NCBI RefSeq assembly: GCF_013520985.1
Contig: NZ_JACDTY010000026.1
Coordinates: 1 to 64,000 of the forward strand
Direction: 5' to 3'
From: Mesorhizobium neociceri
GTDB taxonomy: Bacteria > Pseudomonadota > Alphaproteobacteria > Rhizobiales > Rhizobiaceae
Length of the DNA stretch: 64,000 nt
The notes beneath the pieces are model-generated. The model saw only the letters and a list, made by a program, of their open reading frames with translations, did not search any database and was not told where the DNA came from. Positions 17,122 to 26,266 of the stretch are shown here, piece after piece. Both the position numbers and the translations under genes were made by a program. Each line of letters opens with the position of its first letter. Within the stretch, counting starts at the first letter, position 1.

Positions 17122-17501
17122 AGCAAGTCCAAATGTCCGAGATAGGTCGGCAGACCATACCGGGCTGACCAGGACGACCGGCAATCCGCATGTCCCACGC
17201 GCTATATCGGTTAGCCCGTCTCGAGAAAAGCAGGCTTTGACCAAATTGCGTCAGTTTGCGTCAGATATCAAATGCCTGCGAAATTGTGGTGACGCAACGC
17301 TGGAGTAGGGTCCTCTATCAAAATAAGGCGGCTCTCGAATGGTCGTCGAATGGGGAACTGAAAAGAACAAGTGAGTGAGCGAGAATATCGCTTCACTCTG
17401 CAAAGATTCCCCACGGCCGAGAGAGATTTTTGCAGTTGGTGTGACCATCAACAGCATCGAAGAGCTTGCGCTGCACTGTGCAACCGGCGGGATTTGAGAG
17501 A
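17122..17501. other. Divergent intergenic region with motif site B
   Basis: 380 bp between the GMC gene (minus) and the CUT1 ATPase gene (plus). It contains motif site B at 17255-17286; nothing else recognisable is seen, and the short reading frames here lack any family signature. Confidence 0.6.
17255..17286 (+). promoter_or_regulatory. 32-bp directional regulon motif, site B
   Basis: TTTGCGTCAGATATC, then TGCGAAATTG at the 22-bp offset, with a preceding ATTGCGTCAG ten bases upstream. It points toward the CUT1 importer operon, whose first start codon is 215 bp downstream. Confidence 0.75.
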
Positions 17502-18632
17502 ATGGCAAGCGTATCATTTGAAGGGGTGTGGAAGGTCTTCAACACCTTCGTAGCGATACCCAACCTCGATTTGAACATCAAAGACGGAGAGTTCATCGTC
17601 TTTGTTGGCCCTTCGGGATGCGGCAAGACCACAACCTTGCGAATGCTTGCCGGGCTGGAAACGCCGACCTATGGCAGCATCCGTATCGACGATGAAGATG
17701 TCACGCTCACGCCGCCGGGCAGGCGCGACATCGCCATGGTGTTCCAGAGTTACGCGCTTTACCCGCATATGAGCGTGCGCAGCAATCTCTCGTTCGGTCC
17801 GGAAGTCCGCAAGGAGAGCCGCTCGGACCTCAACAATCGTGTCGAGAAGGTCGCCAATCTCGTCGGGCTGCACGGTCTTCTCGATCGCAAGCCTGCCGAA
17901 CTTTCGGGCGGGCAGCGGCAGCGCGTTGCGCTTGGCCGCGCGCTGATCCGTGAGCCACGAATCTTCCTCCTGGACGAGCCTCTTTCAAACCTGGATGCGG
18001 GCCTGCGCACGCACATGCGTGCCGAGATAGCTGACCTCCAACGCAGGCTTGGTGTGACGACCGTCTATGTCACGCACGATCAGGTCGAGGCGATGACAAT
18101 GGGCCATCGCATCGCTGTCTTCGATCGTGGGCGGATCCTGCAGGTCGACACACCAGCGCAGCTCTACCGGAATCCCGCGAACAAGTTCGTCGGCACATTC
18201 ATCGGATCACCGGGCATGAACATCCTCCCCGCCGAACTGGCCCGTGACGGCGCCCTGGGGCGTATCAAGTGCCTGGGTTCAGTGTTCTCCGTGCCGGCCG
18301 AGCGCTTCTTTACGTCGACCGATCTCCCCTCGCGGGTGGAACTCGGCATCAGGCCGGATGACCTTCATTGGACCAAAGACGCTCCCTCGCGCTGCCGCGA
18401 GCATATCTTCGGCACGGTTCGCGCCACCGAGACAACCGGTTCGGAGACGTTTGTCCTGGTCGACGTAGACGGCGTCGAAGTGAATGCCCGGTTCCCCAGC
18501 TTCGCCGACATACGGATCGGCCAGAAGGCTGATCTCGTCTTCGATCCAAACGACCTCCATTTCTTTGAGCCGGAGTCGGGGAACACCCTGCGGACAGAAC
18601 CTGCCCGAATCCTGGAACAGCAGGGCGTCTAG
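17502..18632 (+). CDS. CUT1 ABC sugar importer ATPase (MalK/UgpC type)
   Basis: 376 residues from ATG 17502, preceded by TTTGAGAGA. Walker A is GPSGCGKTTTL, the signature LSGGQRQRVALGRAL, Walker B IFLLDEPLSNLDA and the H-loop VYVTHDQVEAM. The last 130 residues form the OB-fold regulatory domain of the MalK family. It energises the two permeases downstream. First gene of an ATPase, binding protein, permease, permease operon; motif site B is upstream. Its counterpart in the second regulon is at 38707. Confidence 0.92.
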   Translation: MASVSFEGVWKVFNTFVAIPNLDLNIKDGEFIVFVGPSGCGKTTTLRMLAGLETPTYGSIRIDDEDVTLTPPGRRDIAMVFQSYALYPHMSVRSNLSFGPEVRKESRSDLNNRVEKVANLVGLHGLLDRKPAELSGGQRQRVALGRALIREPRIFLLDEPLSNLDAGLRTHMRAEIADLQRRLGVTTVYVTHDQVEAMTMGHRIAVFDRGRILQVDTPAQLYRNPANKFVGTFIGSPGMNILPAELARDGALGRIKCLGSVFSVPAERFFTSTDLPSRVELGIRPDDLHWTKDAPSRCREHIFGTVRATETTGSETFVLVDVDGVEVNARFPSFADIRIGQKADLVFDPNDLHFFEPESGNTLRTEPARILEQQGV

Positions 18633-18670
18633 ACCCTGTCAAAAGGCAATACCAACCAGAGGAGAAAAAA

Positions 18671-20056
18671 ATGAAAATTCGAAATCTTATCAATCCAAGC
18701 ATGCCGCGAAGGGCATTGCTCGCCTTGGCAGTCACGACCGCTTTGGGCGCTGGCACAACGCTCGCTTGGGCCGACGCGATTGCGTTGAAGGTCGCATTCA
18801 GCGCCGACTATTTCATGAGCAGCCCGGCTCTGGCCAAAAAATGGTTTGGTGAAGTCAAGGATGGCTTCGAAAAGGCAAATCCTGATGTCAAGGTCGAGTT
18901 GGTGCCGATCCAGGGCGGCTATGATGACTTCCTGACCAAGCTCAGTCTGATGTATTCGAACTCAGATGACGTTCCGGACATCGCCGAGGTTCCTGCTCCA
19001 GAACTCGGCCAATGGGTGGCCTCTGACCTCTTGGCTCCGCTCGATGATCAACTCGCCAAGACCGACTGGTGGTCTCAGTACGTGGAGCCTGTCAAGGCGG
19101 AAGGGACAGTCGACGGCAAGGTCTATGCGGTGAGTCAAGGCGTCAACACCAACGCTCTGCTCTATGACAAGACCATCTTCGCCAAGGCAAACCTTCCGGG
19201 CGATTGGAAGCCCAAGACCTGGAACGATATCCTGGATGCCGCCAGGGCGATCAAGAAGTCCGATCCGAACGTCTGGCCGCTCTGGGTGCTCACGGGGACG
19301 GCCCAGGGAACACAAGGCGTGGTCCTCGGCGCGCTCAATTTCATGTACGGATCCAGCGATCCGGAGTTCTATAATCAAAAAGACGACAAGTGGGTCGTCG
19401 ACGGCAAGGGCATCCGCGAAGTCCTCAACTTCTATCGTACCGCCGCTGCCGAGGGCCTGCTGGCCCCGGCCTCGCAGATCCTGAACGCCAACGGTCCTGG
19501 CATCGTGGCGCCGTTCCTGCCAAAGCACCAGATCGGGATCACGCTCGGCGGCAACTACGTGCCGCAGATCTGGAACAATGTGATTTGCGGCCCCTGCTGG
19601 CCCGAAGGCGTCAAAGACATCGGCATTGCGCCTATTCCAACTTCCCAAGGTCAGGCACCGGGCATGGCTACCGCCTTTTCCGGGTGGAGCCTGGTGATGG
19701 CCAAGGCCTCCGCCCACCCGGATGCGGCGTGGAATTTGCTGAACTTCATGATGCAGAAGGATGTCGCGCTGGAGGTTGGCAACTATGGTGGGCTCGTTCC
19801 GCCGATCCCCGCCTACATCTCAGAAAAGGCCTATGTCGACTTCGCTCCGGCGACGCAAAAGGGCTTCGCAGATCTGCTGCCAATAGCGAGGAGTGCTCCG
19901 TCCAACGCCGGCTATAAGGTCTGGTCCTTTGCAATCGCGCAGGCAACCGAAACCCTTGTCCTGCATCCTGAAACCACCCTCGATCAAGCCGTCGAAGGCA
20001 TGAAGTCTTATGTCGCCGGCCAGCTCGGTGACGACAAGATCGAAGTTCGCAACTAG
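18671..20056 (+). CDS. CUT1 ABC importer periplasmic sugar-binding protein
   Basis: 461 residues, start ATG 18671 with AGAGGAGAA before it. A signal peptide runs through PRRALLALAVTTALGAGTT with cleavage near AWADA. The mature protein has the type I extracellular solute-binding plan: LKVAFSADYFMSSP, the FEKANPDVKVELVPIQGGY region and VPDIAEVPAPELGQW. It is longer than E. coli MalE. The ligand is not predictable; the surrounding oxidases suggest a glycoside or oligosaccharide. Confidence 0.9.
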   Translation: MKIRNLINPSMPRRALLALAVTTALGAGTTLAWADAIALKVAFSADYFMSSPALAKKWFGEVKDGFEKANPDVKVELVPIQGGYDDFLTKLSLMYSNSDDVPDIAEVPAPELGQWVASDLLAPLDDQLAKTDWWSQYVEPVKAEGTVDGKVYAVSQGVNTNALLYDKTIFAKANLPGDWKPKTWNDILDAARAIKKSDPNVWPLWVLTGTAQGTQGVVLGALNFMYGSSDPEFYNQKDDKWVVDGKGIREVLNFYRTAAAEGLLAPASQILNANGPGIVAPFLPKHQIGITLGGNYVPQIWNNVICGPCWPEGVKDIGIAPIPTSQGQAPGMATAFSGWSLVMAKASAHPDAAWNLLNFMMQKDVALEVGNYGGLVPPIPAYISEKAYVDFAPATQKGFADLLPIARSAPSNAGYKVWSFAIAQATETLVLHPETTLDQAVEGMKSYVAGQLGDDKIEVRN

Positions 20057-20079
20057 CCCCTGGTTTGGGAGAGAATCCA

Positions 20080-21036
20080 ATGGTCGAACTCGCAAACGAT
20101 CCAGTTGCAAAGACCCTGGGTGCTCTCGTTGCCGAGAATGGAGCGCGACTGGACAAGCCGCGCTTCAGTCCGTCCAGCTTGTTGCTGCTGTTTCCCGCGG
20201 CGGCCTTGCTGATCGGCCTGTTCATCTATCCGGTTGGCTATTCCGTGTATCTGGGCTTCACCAACCTCCAGCTTATCGGCCCGAACTCGATTCACTTCCG
20301 TTTCACCGGGCTGCAAAACGTCTACTTCCTCCTTTCCGACCATGTTTTTTACCGTTCGATCTGGCTGACGCTCGTCTTCGTTGTTGGATCTGGCGCTGTG
20401 GGAACAACGATTCTGGGATTGGTCATTGCCTTGGCCCTACAGAGCGCGCTCACTTCCGTCCGAATGGTGGTGACCAGCCTGGCGATCGTCGCCTGGACCC
20501 TCCCTCCGGCGGCGATCGCCATCATTTGGTACGCCGCAACGACGCAGGGCGGCATATTCCCTGTTCTGTTCGGCTATCCCCATGCAGACGTGCTTTATGA
20601 TCACGCCATGCTCGTGGTGTCCCTGGCCAACACCTGGTCGCTCGCTGGTCTGGCTACAATCATCTTCTCGGCCGCGCTGCGTAACGTGCCTCAAGAAATG
20701 CTCGAGGCCGCGAAGCTGGAGGATGCCAATGCCTACCAGCGTCTAACCCGCCTGGTCCTGCCCATTCTCAAGCCTACGATTCTGACTTCGGCGCTCCTGA
20801 TGACCCTGCTTTCTTTCGGCAATTTCACGCTCATCTACTTGATGACGCAGGGCGGACCCGGCGGGGATTCAAACATATTGCCGGTGTACTCTTACCTGCA
20901 GGGCTTCACCTTCAAGAAGCTCGGTTACGCGGCCCTGCTGGGTGACGTGATTGTCCTTATTTCCGGTGTTCTCGGCATTGCCTATGTCTGGCTGGCCCAG
21001 GCGCGCCGTCGTGCGCCGAAATCCAATTCAGTCTGA
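20080..21036 (+). CDS. CUT1 ABC importer permease (MalF type)
   Basis: 318 residues from ATG 20080, preceded by GGGAGAGAATCC. About six membrane spans; the EAA loop that contacts the ATPase reads EMLEAAKLEDANAYQRLTRL, followed by VLPILKP, a standard coupling motif. It starts 23 bp after the binding-protein stop and is followed 27 bp later by the second permease. Confidence 0.9.
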   Translation: MVELANDPVAKTLGALVAENGARLDKPRFSPSSLLLLFPAAALLIGLFIYPVGYSVYLGFTNLQLIGPNSIHFRFTGLQNVYFLLSDHVFYRSIWLTLVFVVGSGAVGTTILGLVIALALQSALTSVRMVVTSLAIVAWTLPPAAIAIIWYAATTQGGIFPVLFGYPHADVLYDHAMLVVSLANTWSLAGLATIIFSAALRNVPQEMLEAAKLEDANAYQRLTRLVLPILKPTILTSALLMTLLSFGNFTLIYLMTQGGPGGDSNILPVYSYLQGFTFKKLGYAALLGDVIVLISGVLGIAYVWLAQARRRAPKSNSV

Positions 21037-21063
21037 TCGTTCCGTAGAGCTCAGGTAGCAAAA

Positions 21064-21933
21064 ATGTCCACATACGCATTTCAGCACCTAACGCCCCAGT
21101 TGCCCTCGACGGAACCGATCCGCGTCAAGCGCTGGAGCCTGACGAAAGTGATCAGCAACACAACGCTGCTGGTGATCGGCGCCTTCTTCCTTCTGCCGAT
21201 GTTGTGGCTGTTCGCCGCGTCCGTCGATACCAGCGCGTCGTGGCAGCTAAGAGTTCCCGACTTCACGACGAGAAACTATCTGCTGGCACTGCAGCCTGAC
21301 TACACGAGGGCCCTGGTCAACAGCCTGATCTTGTCATTGATCGCGACGGTCGTCGCCACGGTCGCGGCGTTTTTGGCGGCGTATTCTTTTTCGCGTCAGC
21401 ACATACCCTGGAAGGGGCCGATCCTGCTGACGATACTCTTCCTTTCGGGAGTCCCGATCTCGATCCTGATCGTGCCGATCTACAAGATGTTCAGCTACGT
21501 TGGATGGCTTTCGATCTTCCCCACCGCGGTTATACTCGGCGTTACGGCATTGCCATTCGAAATATACCTTATCAAGAACGCGGTTGATGCCATCCCGCTG
21601 GACCTGGAAGAGGCCGCCCATATCGAGAAGGCAAGCACCTGGAAGATCCTGAGCAGGATTGTGATTCCTCTGACCATGCCTGGCATCGCGTCGGCGGCCA
21701 TCTTTGGTTTCGTCAACGCATGGGGAAGTTTCCTCATCCCGCTTGTGCTTATCAGCCGGGCAGCCGAGCAACCCGGTCCGGTTCGGATGTACGGGTTCAT
21801 GAATTCGGTGGCCATCAACTATGGCGCGGTCGCGGCGTTTTCCATCCTCTACTCGCTACCCGTGGTGATACTCTACCTTCTGATGTCGCGTTCTTTCCGA
21901 GCAGGCTTTGTGCTCGGCGGCGCTGTCCGCTGA
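21064..21933 (+). CDS. CUT1 ABC importer permease (MalG type)
   Basis: 289 residues from ATG 21064 with AGGTAG upstream. Six spans; the EAA loop reads DLEEAAHIEKASTWKILSRI, then VIPLTMPG. It pairs with the MalF-type permease. Last gene of the operon, converging on the GMC gene at 22021. The 87 bp between the two stops show no strong terminator by eye. Confidence 0.9.
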   Translation: MSTYAFQHLTPQLPSTEPIRVKRWSLTKVISNTTLLVIGAFFLLPMLWLFAASVDTSASWQLRVPDFTTRNYLLALQPDYTRALVNSLILSLIATVVATVAAFLAAYSFSRQHIPWKGPILLTILFLSGVPISILIVPIYKMFSYVGWLSIFPTAVILGVTALPFEIYLIKNAVDAIPLDLEEAAHIEKASTWKILSRIVIPLTMPGIASAAIFGFVNAWGSFLIPLVLISRAAEQPGPVRMYGFMNSVAINYGAVAAFSILYSLPVVILYLLMSRSFRAGFVLGGAVR

Positions 21934-22020
21934 CCGTGCATATGACTCCAGTCAACGGAGGCGGTGTCTCAGGCACACACACTGGTCTAGGGCAGTTGGG
22001 AGTAGTCCACTCTCGGCCCA

Positions 22021-23628
22021 TCAGCCGCCGCTGTGAGACTTCATATCATGATCCTTGCGGATATGGTCCGCCGCCTTTTCGGCAATCATGATCGCCACGC
22101 CATTGGTATTGCCCGAAACGAGATTCGGCCCAACTGAATTGTCGCAGATCCGGAGCCCGTCGACGCCGTGCACCTTCAGGTCCGCGCCGACGACGGCCAT
22201 GTCGTCGCGCCCTATCTTGCAGGTACCCATCGGGTGCAGGGCAGCGTGGGCCTGCTTCAGAACGTAGGCGCGAATATCCTCGCGTGTGCGGATGTTACCG
22301 GGCGCGTGTTCTCGTGTCAGATGCCTGGCAATAGTCGGCTGAGACATGATCTCGCGGCCGAACGCGACGCCCTCGCACATGACGTCGATGTCGTATTCTT
22401 CCGCGAGATAGTTCGGCTGGATGTGGGCCAGGTCGAAGGGGTCGTTGCTGCGAAGTGCGACCCACCCTACCGATTTTGGCCTGGTCTGGCAGATATTCAG
22501 GGTCGTTCCGTTGCCTCCCGGAACGGTGTCCACGCCCTCTTCGATACCGGCGCCCGGCATGAAGCAGCACTGAAGATCCGGCCGCTCGTCGTTGAACGAC
22601 GAGCGAAAGAAGGCGCCACCTTCCACGACGTTGGCGGTGCAAGGTCCCCTGCGGAACACCAGATACTCGAGTCCGGCCGCAACCTGCCATCGCAGCTTTT
22701 TGTATTTGTCGTAGCTGAAGGGACCGTTCACCTCATGGATGATGGACACTTCGACGTGGTCCTGCAGGTTTTGTCCGACACCTGGCAGATGGTGAACCAG
22801 CTCCACACCTTTTTGCTTCAGGTGGTCAGCATTGCCAACGCCGGAGACCATCAGGAGCCTGGGTGTATTGATCGCGCCCGCTGTCACAATCACCTCGCGA
22901 TCCGCGTGAAGCTGAATCCGTCTGCCTCTGAGCATGGCCTCCACACCAACCGCACGCTTCCCGTCGAAGATAATGCGCAAGACACGGGCGCCGGTCTGCA
23001 CGGTGAGGTTCTTTCGGTTTCGTGCCGGCTTGAGATAGCTCGCGGCCGCACTTCCGCGGCGGCCGTTGCGCGAGTTGATCTGGTAGAAGCCACAGCCCTC
23101 CTGGTGGCCAGAATTGAAGTCGGGATTGAATGGCAAGCCTGCCTGTTGGCACGCCTGTACCCAGATGCGGCTCATCGGGTGGGTGAATTCCTGATCGGAA
23201 ACGGGGAGGGGGCCGTCGGTTCCGTGCAGTTGGTTGGCAAAGCGGTCGTTGGACTCGCACCGCTTGAAATAGGGGAGAACGTCATTCCAACTCCATCCTT
23301 CGGCTCCGGAGGCCTGCCATTGATCGTAGTCGCGGGGTTGCCCCCGCAGATAAACCATGGCGTTGACTGAGCTTCCGCCGCCCAGCACGCGTGCCTGGAC
23401 CATTGTCGGGTTTGGATCGCCTCGATGACCTGGACCGGGAGCCCACGGGTATCGCGCCACCAGGTTCCCTTGGCCCGTCTTATAGTAGGTCACCGGCAAG
23501 TGTATCCACGGGCTCCTGTCCGCAGGCCCTTCCTCAAGCAAAAGCACCGAAACGTCGGGATCTTCGCTGAGGCGGGCGGCCAGCACACAGCCCGAAGATC
23601 CACCACCAACAACTATGAAATGCGGCAT
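22021..23628 (-). CDS. GMC oxidoreductase, choline-dehydrogenase type
   Basis: 535 residues from ATG 23628 with AAGGAAATTAAC upstream. FAD site FIVVGGGSSGCVLAARLSE; PROSITE-like GMC text ARVLGGGSSVNAMVYLRG; catalytic His in HPMGTCKIG, and Asn in VSGNTNGVA. No signal peptide. It should oxidise an alcohol with FAD, passing electrons to oxygen or an unknown carrier. Last gene of a five-gene operon running from the Gfo/Idh/MocA gene at 29179; paralogues at 26267, 29454 and 47187. Confidence 0.9.
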   Translation of the reverse strand: MPHFIVVGGGSSGCVLAARLSEDPDVSVLLLEEGPADRSPWIHLPVTYYKTGQGNLVARYPWAPGPGHRGDPNPTMVQARVLGGGSSVNAMVYLRGQPRDYDQWQASGAEGWSWNDVLPYFKRCESNDRFANQLHGTDGPLPVSDQEFTHPMSRIWVQACQQAGLPFNPDFNSGHQEGCGFYQINSRNGRRGSAAASYLKPARNRKNLTVQTGARVLRIIFDGKRAVGVEAMLRGRRIQLHADREVIVTAGAINTPRLLMVSGVGNADHLKQKGVELVHHLPGVGQNLQDHVEVSIIHEVNGPFSYDKYKKLRWQVAAGLEYLVFRRGPCTANVVEGGAFFRSSFNDERPDLQCCFMPGAGIEEGVDTVPGGNGTTLNICQTRPKSVGWVALRSNDPFDLAHIQPNYLAEEYDIDVMCEGVAFGREIMSQPTIARHLTREHAPGNIRTREDIRAYVLKQAHAALHPMGTCKIGRDDMAVVGADLKVHGVDGLRICDNSVGPNLVSGNTNGVAIMIAEKAADHIRKDHDMKSHSGG

Positions 23629-23719
23629 GTTAATTTCCTTGTGGTCCATGGCCGGGGTCGGTGTTTACGCCACGCGCCCACACGTCCGTTCAGGACAATC
23701 TTGCTCTTGACCGGTTTGG

Positions 23720-25258
23720 TCAGCGGCCATCTCGATCCCCGAAGTCCACCCTTGCGATGTGTCGAGCCACTCGAAGGGACTGGGCGGCGATAGTCAGGGA
23801 TGGATTTGTCGCAGCGGACGTCGGCATGAACGACGCGTCGACAACGAAGAGGTTGGGATGGTCCCATGATCGGCAATAGGGATCGAGCGCGGAGTGGGTG
23901 GGATCCAGGCCGATTCGGACGGTTCCGCACTGTGCCGCGGTGAAGTTGACAGGCAGCGTCTTGGCGAGAACCAGCGGAAAGCCAATATCGCCCAGAATCT
24001 CTTTGACCCGCTTGTTGAGACGTCTGTGTGATTTCAAATTGTTCGCCTGGACAAGTATGTGCACATCTCCATTCCGAAGCATGACTCGGTTGTCCGCGCT
24101 CGGAAGGTCCTCGGACATCGTCAGAATGTCGAAGCTGCGTTTTGTCAAAGCGCGCGAGATGATTTGCGGCACGTATTTGGCTCCGGCGACAAGCATCCCG
24201 GACTGCAACTTTCCCAACGCCTGAACATTTCCCATCGGGAACGGATATCCAGGCTCGCCATCGTAAAAATCGTTGAATGCCAGGGTCTTCTGGAACTTGG
24301 TCGGGTTCTCCCGCGTCGACACCGCCATCATCGTAGTCAGGTTGTGCGTCATGTAATGACGGCCGACTATATCTGTGCTGTTGGCCAGGCCGTTCGGGAA
24401 CGAGCCGGTCGCTGAGCGCATCAGAATCAGCGCCGAGTTCACCGCGCCGGCGGACAGGACGAATATGCCGGCCGAAACGGTTTTGATGTTGCCCTGATGT
24501 TCGACCTCCACGGCGTTGATGGTTCGACCATCGCCGGCCAGAAGCAGCCGGCGCACGAAAGCGCCGATCCAGAGTTCGACGCGACCGCTCTTGAGGGCCG
24601 GTTCAACACAACGTGTCTCGGCATCGTTCTTGCCGCCGACGGCGCAAGGGAAACCGTCGCACGTGCCGCAGCGCACGCACTTGCCGCCTGGATGCAGGTC
24701 AACTGCGACGGGAAGCGGGAAAGGGTGCAGACCTCTTGCTCGCAAGCGCTGTTCGATTCGGGCGACATAAGGCTCCGAACCGACGGACCCATACGGAAGC
24801 GGCGCGGAGCGTGTCGGCTCCCAGGGGTCACTTGAGGGGTTGCCGTGAACACCGAAGAGATGTTCGGCCTCGACGTAATAAGGCTCCAACTCGGCATAAG
24901 GAAACGGCCACGCCGGCGACAGACCTTCAGCATGCTCTACGGCCTCGAAGTCCCGCTCGCGCAGCCGCATCATCACTGTGCCGAAAAACTTCGTCGATCC
25001 GCCGACATTATGCCAGCTGGATGGCCGAAAGGTCTTGCCGTTCCGATCCTTCCAGAGCTCGAAGGGGCTGTACTTTCGCTCCTTGAAAACCTTTCCAACG
25101 TTCCAGTTGTCATCCTCCCGAGGCACGGCGGCACCCCGCTCCAGGACGAGCACGTTCAAGCCCAGTTCCGCCAACCGTTTCATCATCGGGCCGCCGCCGG
25201 CGCCGCTGCCAACGACGACGACGTCCGGCGATGGTGCGCGGTTACGCATAACGTTCAC
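23720..25258 (-). CDS. GMC-type flavin oxidoreductase with Cys cluster (glucoside-3-dehydrogenase-like)
   Basis: 512 residues. The GTG start at 25258 overlaps the GH3-like stop as GTGA, typical coupling; an ATG at 25249 is the alternative. FAD site VVVVGSGAGGG; Cys cluster C194, C197, C200, C205 (CVRCGTCDGFPC); active-site His is replaced by Ala-Ala-Gln text in TAAQCGTVRIG where the paralogues have GHQCGTVRMG and SHQCGTVRMG; Asn is kept in SAATNPSLT. The His change may alter or abolish catalysis. Otherwise closely similar to the 15619 protein. Cytoplasmic, no signal peptide. Confidence 0.85.
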   Translation of the reverse strand: MNVMRNRAPSPDVVVVGSGAGGGPMMKRLAELGLNVLVLERGAAVPREDDNWNVGKVFKERKYSPFELWKDRNGKTFRPSSWHNVGGSTKFFGTVMMRLRERDFEAVEHAEGLSPAWPFPYAELEPYYVEAEHLFGVHGNPSSDPWEPTRSAPLPYGSVGSEPYVARIEQRLRARGLHPFPLPVAVDLHPGGKCVRCGTCDGFPCAVGGKNDAETRCVEPALKSGRVELWIGAFVRRLLLAGDGRTINAVEVEHQGNIKTVSAGIFVLSAGAVNSALILMRSATGSFPNGLANSTDIVGRHYMTHNLTTMMAVSTRENPTKFQKTLAFNDFYDGEPGYPFPMGNVQALGKLQSGMLVAGAKYVPQIISRALTKRSFDILTMSEDLPSADNRVMLRNGDVHILVQANNLKSHRRLNKRVKEILGDIGFPLVLAKTLPVNFTAAQCGTVRIGLDPTHSALDPYCRSWDHPNLFVVDASFMPTSAATNPSLTIAAQSLRVARHIARVDFGDRDGR

Positions 25259-26265
25259 GCTTGCCAGGCCCCATCGGCGAGCGAACGAACCGAGCGCGCT
25301 GCGCGAGCGAGCACATCCCGGCCCAGTTCTCCATTTTTGACGGATTGGGAGATCCGCGCAGCAACCTCGTCAACCTGCGGGCCAGAAGCCAAAAGCAAGA
25401 GGTCTACGCCGGCCTTGAGCGAGGCAATTGCGATATCCGGCACCGTCCGGCCCCGCAGTGTTCCGGGCAGATCGATATCGTCGGAAACAACAAGACCTTT
25501 GAAATTGTGAGCCCCTCGCAGCATGCCTACGATCTTGGCCGAACAGGAGGCCGGCTCGGCGGGATCGATCGCATCAACTGGTATGGGACCGGTCATGATC
25601 GCGCGCACGCCCGCGGCGATGGTCGCATCGAAGCAGCGTAGGCTCGGCGCGAGTTCTTCAAGCGTTGCAGTCACTGTGACGGTTTCGCTGTCGAATGGAT
25701 CGATCGTAACATTCGGATGGCCGGGAAAATGTTTTGCCGTTGCGACCAGGCCCTCATCCTGCACTCCGCGGATGAACGCGCTGGCGACACGACCCACAAT
25801 GTCCGGATCGATGGAAAAGGTGCGGTCGCGCAGCCACGGATTGCTGCCGGTTACCAAGTCAACAACTGGCGCCAGGAAGAAATTGACGCCGCAAAGCTTT
25901 GCCGCGCGCGCGGCTTCAGCGCCAAAGGCCCTTATCTCCAACTCGCTCATTTCCAACACAGAGTTGGGATGCGGGAGTTGGGGTCCGAGCTGGTGCAAGC
26001 GGTGGACGCCGCCGATCTCGTAGTCGACCGCAATCAGCACATTGCCAGCCAGGGCGCGCGCACGAAAGGCGTACCTCGAAAGCTGTTCTCTGGTCTCATA
26101 GCGCTGCCGTTCGGGCGACATGCGGCGTGCCGTATACTCCTCGCGTGTCGATCCAAGGAGAGCGGCGACGCCACCCGACCTGAAGAAGGACGCCGATCCT
26201 ATGGTGAAGTCGGCATCACCGAATGCGGGAAGCAATACGGCATAGGCATCGCGGGAAATTTCCAT
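25255..26265 (-). CDS. Glycoside hydrolase family 3-like protein, NagZ branch
   Basis: 336 residues from ATG 26265, which begins one base after the upstream GMC stop (TGAGATG). NagZ-like marks: DYEIGGVHRL (as DQEGGRVQR), AKHFPGHP at 177-184 and VVSDDIDLPGT with the nucleophile-type Asp at 262. The NagZ loop that should supply the His-Asp dyad (D-S-H) instead reads DPFDSE, so the usual proton donor is missing. No signal peptide. It may cleave an unusual glycosidic bond or have another role; a paralogue with the same loss is at 56949. Confidence 0.8.
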   Translation of the reverse strand: MEISRDAYAVLLPAFGDADFTIGSASFFRSGGVAALLGSTREEYTARRMSPERQRYETREQLSRYAFRARALAGNVLIAVDYEIGGVHRLHQLGPQLPHPNSVLEMSELEIRAFGAEAARAAKLCGVNFFLAPVVDLVTGSNPWLRDRTFSIDPDIVGRVASAFIRGVQDEGLVATAKHFPGHPNVTIDPFDSETVTVTATLEELAPSLRCFDATIAAGVRAIMTGPIPVDAIDPAEPASCSAKIVGMLRGAHNFKGLVVSDDIDLPGTLRGRTVPDIAIASLKAGVDLLLLASGPQVDEVAARISQSVKNGELGRDVLARAARSVRSLADGAWQA

Positions 26266-26266
26266 C

